DNA of 36,333 bases, from the NCBI GenBank assembly GCA_013287475.1, contig JABDDT010000025.1, positions 1-36,333 of the forward strand. The letters run 5' to 3'. This stretch comes from Bacteroidota bacterium (GTDB lineage Bacteria > Bacteroidota > Bacteroidia > Chitinophagales > Chitinophagaceae). A model generated the notes under the pieces. The model ran no database searches. It was not told where the DNA came from and saw nothing but the letters and a program-made list of their open reading frames with translations. Positions 25,990 through 33,975 of the stretch are shown piece by piece; position 1 is the first letter of the stretch, and each line of letters starts with the position of its first letter. A program made the translations under genes and the position numbers.

Positions 25990-27557
25990 AAAAAGCTATT
26001 ATTCTGGGGGCCGGTCCCGCTGGTCTCACTGCAGCATACGAGTTGCTGACACGAACGGATATCAAACCCGTGATCATTGAAATGGATAATCAGGTCGGCG
26101 GACTTTCCAAAACCATCAACTACAAAGGAAACCTGATTGATATCGGTGGTCATCGCTTTTTTTCCAAATCTGAAATAATTATAAACTGGTGGCTTAAGTT
26201 TCTGCCGCTGGCTGATTTGCCTGAAAATGAAATACCGATAACTTATCATAACCAGACAATTGAATTACACAAAACTGATCTATCTCATATTGGTGGTACC
26301 GGAAGAATGCTGATACGGCCGCGAAAATCAAGGATTTATTTTGATCATTCTTTTTTCGATTACCCACTTTCCTTCAACCGCAAAACACTTCAGAATTTTG
26401 GGGTGATCAAAATTACCAGGATAGGGCTTTCTTATTTTCGATCGAAACTTTTTCAAATCAAAAAAGAACAAAACCTTGAGCATTTTTTCATCAACCGTTT
26501 TGGAAGGGAATTATACCAGACTTTTTTCAAAGGTTATACTGAAAAAATATGGGGTGTTTCCTGTGATCATATTCCGGCAGACTGGGGCTACCAGCGTATC
26601 AAGGATCTGAATATTGGTAAAGCAATTATCCAATCCTTCAAATCAGTTTTTATATCAAATAAAAATATTCTCCAGGAGGGCGTAAGTACCAGCCTGATCG
26701 AACAATTTCTTTATCCTGAAAAAGGTCCTGGACAAATGTGGGAGACAGTTGCGCAAAAAGTCATGGAACTGGGCGGCGAAATACATTTAAGACAAAAGGC
26801 AGAAAAAATAAGAGTCGAAAACAAACGAATAATATCTGTTACATACAGGGACCTAGGAGATGACAAATCCTTTGAATTGCCAGGTGATTATTTCTTTTCC
26901 ACCATACCACTTAAAAACCTGGTAGCTTCCCTGGTTAATATCAATGTTCCTGTTCAGGTAAATGAAATTGCATCCGGGTTGGCCTATCGGGATTTTATAA
27001 TGGTAGGGCTTCTTTTCAAAAAGCAGGACGATAAAAATAAGGATGGTTTTGAATTGCTTACCGACAACTGGATTTATCTGCAGGATAAGAACCTAATTGC
27101 GGGAAGGCTCCAGATTTTTAATAACTGGAGCCCTGAGATGGTCGAGGATAAAAACAATTTATGGGTTGGGATGGAATATTTCTGTTCGGAATCTGATGCG
27201 ATCTGGGAAAAATCAAGGGAAGAAATGATTGAGCTGGCGCTGAAGGAAATTACTGAAATTGGATTGATCCGGAAAGAAGCGCTTATCGATGCAACAGTGA
27301 TTAAAATACAGAAAGCTTATCCATCATATATTGGTGCTTACGATCAGTTCCCGGTTATCCAGAAATTTTTAGATACAATAGAAAATCTATATCTCACAGG
27401 ACGTAACGGAATGCATCGGTATAATAATGCCGATCACAGCATGATGACAGCGATGGTCGCTGTGGACAATATTATCAACAATCAAAAAGACCATAGTAAT
27501 ATCTGGGCGGTGAATATGGAGCAGGATTTTCATGAAGAAAACCTGAAAAAAGTGTGA
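25986..27557 (+). CDS. FAD-dependent oxidoreductase, UDP-galactopyranose mutase-like
   Basis: From ATG 25986, 523 residues. The N-terminus [20 protein letters not shown] is the FAD-binding Rossmann motif, followed by [27 protein letters not shown], the GGxxRT/GGH region of the amine oxidase/UGM group. [14 protein letters not shown] and the closing [29 protein letters not shown] complete the FAD-binding core. True UGM is about 380 aa, so this is a longer relative seen near envelope glycan genes. It is coupled by ATGA overlap to the GT-C-like protein, suggesting a shared polysaccharide or glycolipid step. The frame extends upstream inside the previous gene but that start is unlikely. Its TGA stop falls within an octamer repeat. 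Confidence 0.85.
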   Translation: MKKAIILGAGPAGLTAAYELLTRTDIKPVIIEMDNQVGGLSKTINYKGNLIDIGGHRFFSKSEIIINWWLKFLPLADLPENEIPITYHNQTIELHKTDLSHIGGTGRMLIRPRKSRIYFDHSFFDYPLSFNRKTLQNFGVIKITRIGLSYFRSKLFQIKKEQNLEHFFINRFGRELYQTFFKGYTEKIWGVSCDHIPADWGYQRIKDLNIGKAIIQSFKSVFISNKNILQEGVSTSLIEQFLYPEKGPGQMWETVAQKVMELGGEIHLRQKAEKIRVENKRIISVTYRDLGDDKSFELPGDYFFSTIPLKNLVASLVNINVPVQVNEIASGLAYRDFIMVGLLFKKQDDKNKDGFELLTDNWIYLQDKNLIAGRLQIFNNWSPEMVEDKNNLWVGMEYFCSESDAIWEKSREEMIELALKEITEIGLIRKEALIDATVIKIQKAYPSYIGAYDQFPVIQKFLDTIENLYLTGRNGMHRYNNADHSMMTAMVAVDNIINNQKDHSNIWAVNMEQDFHEENLKKV

Positions 27558-27611
27558 GAGTGTGAGAGTTCTGTTAAAAGTTTTGCACTCTCACACTCTC
27601 ACACTCTCACA
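27552..27611. repeat. Octamer inverted repeat array J between convergent genes
   Basis: The left arm has two GTGTGAGA units plus GT (27552-27569). The right arm has three ACTCTCAC units (27587-27610). Eighteen bases pair perfectly (27552-27569 with 27587-27604) around a 17-base loop. The TGA stop of the flavoprotein (27555-27557) is inside the left arm. The M16 peptidase stop is 8 bases beyond the right arm. The hairpin could act as a bidirectional terminator, though it lacks a T-tract. Confidence 0.9.
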
Positions 27612-27618
27612 CTTTCTT

Positions 27619-30390
27619 CTACTCTGGTAATAATATGAGTTTTATAAAATTATTTTCGCTCAGGTAAAGATTCGCGGCAGCTTTTACAGATGCCGTATTC
27701 ACCTCTTTGATTAATTCAGGATATTTCAGTACCAGGAGGAGGTCATCATCATTTTCATATTGAGCGCTAAGCCAGTTCAGCCAGAATTCATTTTCTTTCA
27801 GTTGCAATTCATACTGCCTGCTTTCTTCAGAACTGAATTTGGTAATATCCTGTTCCGTCACGCCATTCGTTTTCAGCTTATTTATTTCTTCCTTTGTAGC
27901 CGCAATCAGCTTATCAACATTTTCCGGAGCACAACCAAATTCAATATTAAAGGCATACCTGCTCGCTGGGTATTTATTAAAATTTACCCGGACATTCGGA
28001 CTGTAAGTCTCACCTTCTTTTTCTCTCAGGCGATCCAGCAAACGAAATTCCAGGATCTGACTGAGCGCTCTTAATTGAATATTTGTTTCAGGAGAATATT
28101 TATAATCACCACTGATCACCAGTCGTACAGTTGCTTTAGGTTCTTTCCCTTTTCTTACAACGGCTTCTATTTTCCCATTTGGTATATGAATTTTCAAATC
28201 GCGGGCCTGCTCCTTAAATGAGGAGGAAGGTAATGACCCCAGATATTTTTCAAGCAGGGGTCGGATACTGTCGATTTTAAAATTACCTGTAAATACGAAA
28301 GTAAAATCTCCTGCATTTGCAAAACGTTCTTTATAAAACCTGATGGTTTTATCCAGGTCGATCAGATGTAGTTTTTCCAATGAGGGACCTGTTCTGCGAA
28401 TACTGTGATCACCCAGCACAGCATCTGAAGTATCCCTATAAACATTTTGAGGATCGCTGTATCTGTTCGCAATTTCAGATGCCGCCTGCTCCAAAACATT
28501 GTTAAATAAAGTGCTGTCCCTCCCAGGCGAAGTAAAATAAAGATATACAAGCTGCATCGCTGTTTCCAGATCACCGGGCGCACTGAATCCAAGGATACCT
28601 TCAGATCTTTCTGAAATATATGGCTCTACCTCTACCCTTTTACCACTCAATAATTTTTGAAGGTCAGTAGGTTTGAAATGTCCAAGCCCCATATTTTCAA
28701 TCATATTGGCTGCATTAGTCGCCGACTCAAAATTTGAATCTGCATACATTGAAGATCCACCCGGACTAAATCCTTTGAACCGAATCTCATCATTTTTATA
28801 ATCTGTCGGTTTTAATATCACTTTCAGTCCATTGCTTAATGTAAGCTCTGTTAATCCGAGCTTTTCAATTTTATTCTCATTGATTATTTTTCCAGGAATC
28901 AGTACATCAGGAATCAGGGCCTCAGTTTTGAATTGATCTTCGTAAGGAGACAATTTTGTTTTCGCAACCGTATTAAACCAATTATTTACAGTAGTTTCAT
29001 CAGGAAGTGCAGCGCTGTCTTTTTGTGGAGCCATGATAATTATATCCCTGTTACTGTCTGATATAAAAGAGGGGGACAATGCATTGATGTCTTCAAGTTT
29101 GGCTGTTGACAAAAAAGATTTGGTCAGGTCGTATTCCATTTGAATTCCGGGAGCTGCTTCTCCCACTAAAAAATTACGGGTATATTCCTGTACAAGGTCC
29201 TCGGAATTTCTTTTATCTTTTTCTTTGAGGGCAGATTCAAGATTACTCAGGTAATTCATTTTTGCCCTTTCCAATTCTGCTTCGGTAAAACCATATTGTT
29301 TTAACTGCTGTACCAACTGCCATACAGTAAGAAAACTATTTTCGAGTTTTCCGGGTTTAGCTACAATGAAAACCGTAAATGCATCAAGGCCTCCCAGAAA
29401 ATTTCCCATTTCAGCGCCTGCCTGAATAAATGGAGGATTAGGTTTCTGTGAAAGTTCTGAGATGCGTTGCGCAATCATAAGATTAAAGAGATTTCTTTTG
29501 GTCCATTCGAAATATTCCTGTTTTGTGCCTTGCGCAAGCATCTTCTGTTTAATCATTACTTCGATTACGGTATATGGAAATTCTTTATCAGTCACGGCAA
29601 CAAATTGATTTTTGCCAATGAGGGGTACTGTATATTTTGTACGGGACTTTTCATTTACAGGATTTTTCAGATCGCTGAAAAGTTTTTTAACCTGCGTCTC
29701 CATGCTATCCACATTGATATCTCCCACCACGATCAGCGCCTGCAGATCGGGACGATACCAGTCTTTGTAAAAACTGAGAATGGCATCTCTGTTAAAATTT
29801 TTCAGTACCGTATCTACTCCGATCGGCAGGCGGTCAGAATAACGGGAATGATTTAAAATGACAGGAAAGGTCTTGTCACGCATTCTTTCTTCTGCTCCTT
29901 TACCAAGTCTTTTTTCTTCCAGTACCACACCGCGTTCATCGTTTATCTCCTGCATGTCGAGCGTAGCATTTGCTGCCCAGTCACGCATGATCTGTAATCC
30001 GTTTTGTAAAAGAGCCGGACTATCCGTTGGAATTGGTAACTGATAAACAGTTTCATCAAAACTTGTATAAGCGTTCAGGTCCGCACCAAAACGTACGCCG
30101 GACATCTGAAGATAATGTACCAAATCATTTTTCGGATAATGGGTAGTACCGTTAAAACTCATATGTTCCATGAAATGCGCAAGGCCCCGCTGATCTTCAG
30201 CTTCCAGTACAGAACCTACTTTATTAACCAGGTACAACTGAACACGCTTTGCCGGTTCGGTATTTTTTCTGATATAATAAGTAAAGCCATTTGGCAGTTT
30301 ACCCATTCTGATGGCAGGATCAAGCGGCAGAGGTTGAGAGAAAGCCTGAAACGAAAAAACGATCGCAAACAGGAATATGATAATTTTCAT
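27619..30390 (-). CDS. Secreted M16-family zinc peptidase (pitrilysin type, two halves)
   Basis: A 923-residue protein with a signal peptide (MKIIIFLFAIVFSFQAFS). The inverted zinc motif HFMEH (H72, E75, H76) is followed 76 residues later by the third ligand E152 in NDERGVVLEEKR, exactly as in active M16 peptidases. The second half carries the non-catalytic M16_C repeats, including the substrate-arm block VRLVISGDYKYSPETN and RLLDRLREKEGETYSPNVRVNF. It acts in the periplasm, probably on short peptides. Usual length for Bacteroidota members. It is convergent with the flavoprotein gene across repeat J. Confidence 0.95.
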   Translation of the reverse strand: MKIIIFLFAIVFSFQAFSQPLPLDPAIRMGKLPNGFTYYIRKNTEPAKRVQLYLVNKVGSVLEAEDQRGLAHFMEHMSFNGTTHYPKNDLVHYLQMSGVRFGADLNAYTSFDETVYQLPIPTDSPALLQNGLQIMRDWAANATLDMQEINDERGVVLEEKRLGKGAEERMRDKTFPVILNHSRYSDRLPIGVDTVLKNFNRDAILSFYKDWYRPDLQALIVVGDINVDSMETQVKKLFSDLKNPVNEKSRTKYTVPLIGKNQFVAVTDKEFPYTVIEVMIKQKMLAQGTKQEYFEWTKRNLFNLMIAQRISELSQKPNPPFIQAGAEMGNFLGGLDAFTVFIVAKPGKLENSFLTVWQLVQQLKQYGFTEAELERAKMNYLSNLESALKEKDKRNSEDLVQEYTRNFLVGEAAPGIQMEYDLTKSFLSTAKLEDINALSPSFISDSNRDIIIMAPQKDSAALPDETTVNNWFNTVAKTKLSPYEDQFKTEALIPDVLIPGKIINENKIEKLGLTELTLSNGLKVILKPTDYKNDEIRFKGFSPGGSSMYADSNFESATNAANMIENMGLGHFKPTDLQKLLSGKRVEVEPYISERSEGILGFSAPGDLETAMQLVYLYFTSPGRDSTLFNNVLEQAASEIANRYSDPQNVYRDTSDAVLGDHSIRRTGPSLEKLHLIDLDKTIRFYKERFANAGDFTFVFTGNFKIDSIRPLLEKYLGSLPSSSFKEQARDLKIHIPNGKIEAVVRKGKEPKATVRLVISGDYKYSPETNIQLRALSQILEFRLLDRLREKEGETYSPNVRVNFNKYPASRYAFNIEFGCAPENVDKLIAATKEEINKLKTNGVTEQDITKFSSEESRQYELQLKENEFWLNWLSAQYENDDDLLLVLKYPELIKEVNTASVKAAANLYLSENNFIKLILLPE

Positions 30391-30642
30391 GGTACAAGTT
30401 TTAGTATGAATATTTCAAGTTTTTAATAATGCTTTGGATTTAAATTTTTATTATGGCTCCGAAGATAAATATCCCCTATGTATCACGCCTTTTTTTTTGA
30501 TGAAAGGAAGGGTCTGTAGAAACAAACCCCGGGTTAGACAAATAACTGTCACATGAGATTCTATTAAGACTCTTTGATAAGCAAAAAGAGCTATACAAAA
30601 CAGAAATATATTTTAAACATCAATTCCATGACAGAAAAACAA
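30391..30642. other. Intergenic gap upstream of the M16 peptidase gene
   Basis: About 250 bases with no gene or RNA I can support. It must hold the M16 promoter on the minus strand, but I find no convincing TAnnTTTG box. It ends at the S1 terminator. Confidence 0.5.
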
Positions 30643-30671
30643 AAACCCTCCCCAGTTGAACCGGAGGAGGG
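30643..30671 (-). terminator. Intrinsic terminator of the S1 gene
   Basis: On the minus strand CCCTCC-T-CC pairs with GGGGAGGG around a 9-base loop with one bulged T. The stem is followed by TTTTTGTTTTT. It lies about 27 bases after the S1 stop codon. Confidence 0.85.
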
Positions 30672-30686
30672 CTTCATTTTATTACT

Positions 30687-30721
30687 AGCCTTAAGCTTTA
30701 AGCCTTAGGCGTTACGCCTGG
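30687..30721. repeat. Heptamer tandem repeat array K, overlapping the end of the S1 gene
   Basis: Units AGCCTTA, AGCTTTA, AGCCTTA, GGCGTTA and a decayed CGCCTGG. The S1 stop TAA (30698-30700) and the codons for its last residues (GVTPKA) are made of repeat sequence. Confidence 0.8.
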
Positions 30722-32632
30722 TTCGTCGTTGCTTTTTTCTTCCTGCTGAAGCTTTTCCTTGATTTCAGCAAGGGCACCGAGATCGCCGAGTGTTGGTTTT
30801 TCAACCTTGTTCTGGATCGTCTTTACGGCTTTGCGGGTTTTATCGGCATCTACTTTAGCTTCCTTGCGTGCTACATCTTTTTCTTCTGCTTTTGCCTGTT
30901 CCCATATACGGGTATGAGATAAAACAATACGTTTTTCATTGCGGTCGAATTCGATCACCATGAATTGAGTCGCTTCATCCGCCATTACCTGTTTGCCGTC
31001 TTCTTTTGCAAGATGACGGTTAGGAGCAAATCCTTCCAGTCCATAAGGAAGTTGTACAAGGGCGCCTTTATCATCTTTGCGTATAACCGTTCCTTCGTGA
31101 ATGGTACCTACAGCAAAAGTATTTTCAAGAGCATTCCATGGATCTTCTTCCAGTTGCTTATGACCAAGTTGAAGTTTGCGGTTTTCTTTATCAATGCTGA
31201 GAATCAGCACATCGATGTGCTGGCCGACTTTAGTATATTCTGATGGGTGGTTGAAGCGTTTCAGCCAGCTCAGGTCACTGATATGAATCATTCCGCCGAT
31301 GCCAGGAGAAAGTTCAACAAATACACCATAAGGCGTGATATTCTTTACCAGTCCGTTGTGTTTGCTTCCCTGTGGGAAACGTGTTTCAATTGTGCTCCAT
31401 GGATCTTCGCTCAGCTGTTTGATGGACAGGCTCATCTTGCGCGCATTTTTATCAAGCGTCACAATACGTGCCTGGTGTTCATCACCCAGTTTGAAAAATT
31501 CCTTGGCATTGATCGGCGTATTGGCCCATGTGATTTCACTCACGTGCACCAGACCTTCCACACCCGGCATGATTTCGAGGAAAGCGCCGTAATCTTCAAT
31601 ATTAACCACTTTGCCTTTCACGATTTCACCTTCCTTAATTCCTTCTGGCAGCACATCCCATGGATGTGGTGTCAGTTGTTTCAAACCGAGGCTGATACGT
31701 TTTTTGCCATCGTCGAAATCGAGTACCACCACCTGGAGTTTCTGATCCAGTTTAAGTACTTCGCTCGGATGACTGATACGTCCCCAGCTGATATCAGTAA
31801 TATATAACAAGCCATCCAGTCCCCCGAGGTCCATGAACGCACCGAAATCGGTGATATTCTTGATGGTTCCTTCGAGCACCTGGCCTTTTTCAAGTTTGCT
31901 CATGATCTCAGCACGTTGTGCTTCGATATCACTTTCAATAAGTGCTTTGTGGGAAACAACTGCATTCTTGATGGTATCATTTACTTTAACCACTTTGAAC
32001 TCCATTGTCTTACCTACGAACTGATCGTAGTCGGTAACAGGTTTCACGTCGATCTGTGATCCGGGCAGGAAGGTTTCCATTCCGAATACATCTACGATTA
32101 AGCCACCCTTGGTTTTGCTGGTAACTGTACCAGTTACTACTTCACCAGTTTTGTGAATTTCAACGATACGTTCCCATGCGCGTGTAATGCGGGCCTGTTT
32201 GCGGCTAAGGTGAAGATGACCTTCGCGGTCTTCTTTTTCCATCACCATTACTTCAACTTCATCCCCACTTTTCAGATTTGGCAGATCGCGGAATTCATTG
32301 AGTGAAACGAGACCGTCACTTTTGAATCCGATGTTTACAACCACATCTGTTTTAGTAACACCTACTACGAGACCTTTGATAAGTTCTCCGTCGGTGATCT
32401 GGACAAAAGTATTTTCATATACTTTGTCGTACTTCTCTTTTTCTTCTTTTTTGTAAGCAGCGACATTTCTCTTGTCGATTGTCCAGTCGAAATCGTCGTG
32501 TGCAGTTGGAGGTGGAAAATGATGTGATTTCCCGTTTGCGGCAGGTGCATTTGTTGTCGCTGTAGCTACTGCAGTATCTGCAGTTGGCTCCTGACCTTCA
32601 GCGTTTGAGTTAATAATTTGGTTTTCTTCCAT
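30698..32632 (-). CDS. rpsA: 30S ribosomal protein S1
   Basis: A 644-residue, six-S1-domain protein that binds mRNA on the small ribosomal subunit. Domains start near residues 81, 166, 249, 335, 420 and 507. The middle ones carry the canonical ITDFGAFMDLGGLDGLLYITDISW and VNIEDYGAFLEIMPGVEGLVHVSEITW patterns, and the sixth is most diverged. An acidic N-terminal extension of about 75 residues and a charged C-terminal tail are typical of Bacteroidota. No Shine-Dalgarno precedes the ATG; instead there is a hairpin near the mRNA 5' end. The last residues derive from a heptamer repeat. Confidence 0.97.
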   Translation of the reverse strand: MEENQIINSNAEGQEPTADTAVATATTNAPAANGKSHHFPPPTAHDDFDWTIDKRNVAAYKKEEKEKYDKVYENTFVQITDGELIKGLVVGVTKTDVVVNIGFKSDGLVSLNEFRDLPNLKSGDEVEVMVMEKEDREGHLHLSRKQARITRAWERIVEIHKTGEVVTGTVTSKTKGGLIVDVFGMETFLPGSQIDVKPVTDYDQFVGKTMEFKVVKVNDTIKNAVVSHKALIESDIEAQRAEIMSKLEKGQVLEGTIKNITDFGAFMDLGGLDGLLYITDISWGRISHPSEVLKLDQKLQVVVLDFDDGKKRISLGLKQLTPHPWDVLPEGIKEGEIVKGKVVNIEDYGAFLEIMPGVEGLVHVSEITWANTPINAKEFFKLGDEHQARIVTLDKNARKMSLSIKQLSEDPWSTIETRFPQGSKHNGLVKNITPYGVFVELSPGIGGMIHISDLSWLKRFNHPSEYTKVGQHIDVLILSIDKENRKLQLGHKQLEEDPWNALENTFAVGTIHEGTVIRKDDKGALVQLPYGLEGFAPNRHLAKEDGKQVMADEATQFMVIEFDRNEKRIVLSHTRIWEQAKAEEKDVARKEAKVDADKTRKAVKTIQNKVEKPTLGDLGALAEIKEKLQQEEKSNDEPGVTPKA

Positions 32633-32645
32633 ATAAAATAAAATA

Positions 32646-32665
32646 CCCGAAGGTTTTAATTCGGG
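32646..32665 (-). promoter_or_regulatory. Hairpin in the S1 mRNA leader
   Basis: On the minus strand CCCGAA and TTCGGG (6 bp) enclose TTAAAACC. The hairpin is 13 bases before the S1 ATG and only about 4 bases after the -7 box, so it should form at the very 5' end of the transcript. S1 represses its own translation through a structured leader in E. coli. A similar role here is inference. Confidence 0.5.
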
Positions 32666-32669
32666 GCTG

Positions 32670-32677
32670 CAAAAATA
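32670..32677 (-). promoter_or_regulatory. Bacteroidota -7 box of the S1 gene
   Basis: The minus strand reads TATTTTTG followed by CA, matching TAnnTTTG in the extended form common in this phylum. It predicts a transcript start within the leader hairpin and a leader of roughly 30 bases. A matching TTTG at -33 is not evident. Confidence 0.65.
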
Positions 32678-32824
32678 CGAAAAATAATCTGAAAATATGC
32701 CATTTTAGCTTTCAGTCAATTAGTTCATTATGAAATACTTGCAGGGAATTTTCCGGCCACGGGGGAAATAGCGACAGGTTAAGCAGAGCAGGATGGATTA
32801 AATGCTACCGAAATTTGCCGGAAT

Positions 32825-33436
32825 TCAGTCTTCCCCGGGATAATTATGCATAGCCAGATCTGTTCCGTATTTTATTCCTGCAGAAATAAAAAACCTGAGA
32901 ATCATCTGCGATTTTTGATAGCAAGGATCCCACTTTTCTATGCGATTGGAGCTTATTTCAAATTGGTCACAGCTGAAACTTATCAACGCATACTCCCTCA
33001 CCTGTCCTACCCTGTCAATAAAAAGTATCGCATTTCTAGGTTGGAAACAGGATCTTGTTGAACGAATATTTCCCTTTCTGTCAGATGTGTAATTAAAAAG
33101 GATATCGGTTAACCTGCCGATGTCTTTCTTATTTAGTACCCTTATTTCCAGTATACTGTCTTTAACCAGGTGGCCCTTTTTTACCGGATAATCATTATTA
33201 TGATACCTGAAGGAGATGAGCTTTACCGTATCTGAAATATTCAGCGGGTAAAAACTCAGTCGCTGAATTTCAGAATACTTTTTATTGTAAACACAGTTTT
33301 GATCTATTCCTTCCTTTGACTTGGGTGTAATTTGTCCATTTACAATGGCAGGGAAAAGGACAAATACAAGAAATCCTATTGAGAATAAATAGGAAGGATT
33401 GCATATCCTGAAAGAATGAAAAATATATCCAGGCAC
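32825..33436 (-). CDS. Predicted secreted protein of unknown function
   Basis: 203 residues from a GTG start. An N-terminal hydrophobic stretch (YLFSIGFLVFVLFPAIVNGQ) after about 15 residues reads as a signal peptide with cleavage before QITPK. The mature part has four cysteines (in QNCVYNK, RSCFQPR, FSCDQF, DPCYQK), which could form two disulfides, and ends in MHNYPGED. I recognise no family. It lies alone on the minus strand upstream of S1, 190 bases away. A later start is possible. Confidence 0.6.
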   Translation of the reverse strand: MPGYIFHSFRICNPSYLFSIGFLVFVLFPAIVNGQITPKSKEGIDQNCVYNKKYSEIQRLSFYPLNISDTVKLISFRYHNNDYPVKKGHLVKDSILEIRVLNKKDIGRLTDILFNYTSDRKGNIRSTRSCFQPRNAILFIDRVGQVREYALISFSCDQFEISSNRIEKWDPCYQKSQMILRFFISAGIKYGTDLAMHNYPGED

Positions 33437-33655
33437 GACGATGGAATATATAATAAATATACAAAAATGATGGTTGGCTTACCCTCGCGGGCACAGATAT
33501 TCTGTAATTCAGTGTTGCTCAAATTTGGCCGGAAATTTTTCAAATCGGTAAACCGTCTTATATTCGCACTCCCGTAAAATCCGGTTCTGGGTTTCGTCAA
33601 AAAGATCGTTTATCTGCAAATGTTTGGATGCGTGAATGGGTTTTCGCAGGGAGTT
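33437..33655. other. Intergenic gap before tRNA-Leu
   Basis: About 220 bases with no supported gene. It should hold the promoters for the minus-strand unknown and the plus-strand tRNA-Leu. CAAAAATG at 33462-33469 (minus CATTTTTG) is a one-mismatch -7 box for the unknown gene. Confidence 0.4.
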
Positions 33656-33739
33656 GCCCGGGTGGCGAAATTGGTAGACGCACTGTGTTCAGGTCGCAGC
33701 GTGGGAAACCATGTGCTGGTTCGAATCCAGTCCCGGGCA
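33656..33739 (+). tRNA. tRNA-Leu(CAG)
   Basis: An 84-nt class II tRNA: acceptor GCCCGGG/CCCGGGC, D-arm with AATTGGTAGACGC, anticodon arm CTGTG-TTCAGGT-CGCAG, a long variable arm GTGGGAAACCATGT and T-arm CTGG-TTCGAAT-CCAG, then A73. The anticodon is CAG. CCA is not encoded. A terminator hairpin follows directly. Confidence 0.95.
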
Positions 33740-33740
33740 C

Positions 33741-33772
33741 AAAAACCTCTCATCGAAGATGAGGGGTTTTTT
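33741..33772 (+). terminator. Terminator of tRNA-Leu
   Basis: AAAACCTCTCATC pairs with GATGAGGGGTTTT (one wobble) around a short loop and is followed by TTATTTT. It begins two bases after the tRNA. Confidence 0.85.
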
Positions 33773-33817
33773 ATTTTGGAAGCGTGCAAAGCCTGATTTG
33801 CTAAGCGGACAAAAATA

Positions 33818-33853
33818 AAAAACCAATCACGCGAAGCGTGATGAGGTTTTTGT
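33818..33853. terminator. Second terminator-like hairpin, similar to the first
   Basis: AAAACC, TCACGC, GAA, GCGTGA, GGTTTT form an interrupted stem ending in a T-run. It resembles the tRNA-Leu terminator (AAAACC...GAA...GGTTTT) and is followed by the partial tRNA copy. Confidence 0.55.
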
Positions 33854-33856
33854 TTC

Positions 33857-33906
33857 GCCCCTCGTGGGAGTTTCTGGATGACCATAGGTCAATCCAGTCC
33901 CGGGCA
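33857..33906 (+). pseudogene. Degenerate partial copy of tRNA-Leu (or attachment-site remnant)
   Basis: AATCCAGTCCCGGGCA at 33891-33906 repeats the 3' end of tRNA-Leu (33724-33739) exactly over 16 bases, 167 bases downstream. Further left, CGTGGGA and CTGG match the variable and T arms, and GCCC at 33857 could pair with the terminal GGGC. The T-loop is replaced by a longer hairpin (CTGGAT, GACC, ATA, GGTC, ATCCAG). The piece is about 50 nt, too short for a working tRNA. Confidence 0.55.
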
Positions 33907-33920
33907 TTTGATAAAAACAT

Positions 33921-33953
33921 AATACCTTATAAAGCAAAACTTTATAAGGTATT
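33921..33953. terminator. Bidirectional terminator hairpin after the anti-sigma gene
   Basis: AATACCTTATAAAG and CTTTATAAGGTATT form a perfect 14-bp stem around CAAAA. It lies 22 bases beyond the anti-sigma stop on the minus strand and is T-rich on both sides. Confidence 0.75.
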
Positions 33954-33975
33954 TGTCATTTTAAACGACCCAAAG

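Noticed and set aside
31247..31807. A 186-codon plus-strand frame inside the S1 gene
   Set aside because: Antisense shadow of the repeated S1 domains, with no family resemblance.
33610..33885. A 91-codon minus-strand open frame across tRNA-Leu
   Set aside because: Its protein (CARDWIRTSTWFPTLRPEHSASTNFATRA) is the well-known spurious translation of a tRNA on the wrong strand.
33740..33960. An integrated mobile element between the two tRNA-Leu 3' ends
   Set aside because: Only 151 bases separate the repeats, with no integrase or cargo. At most it is a remnant.
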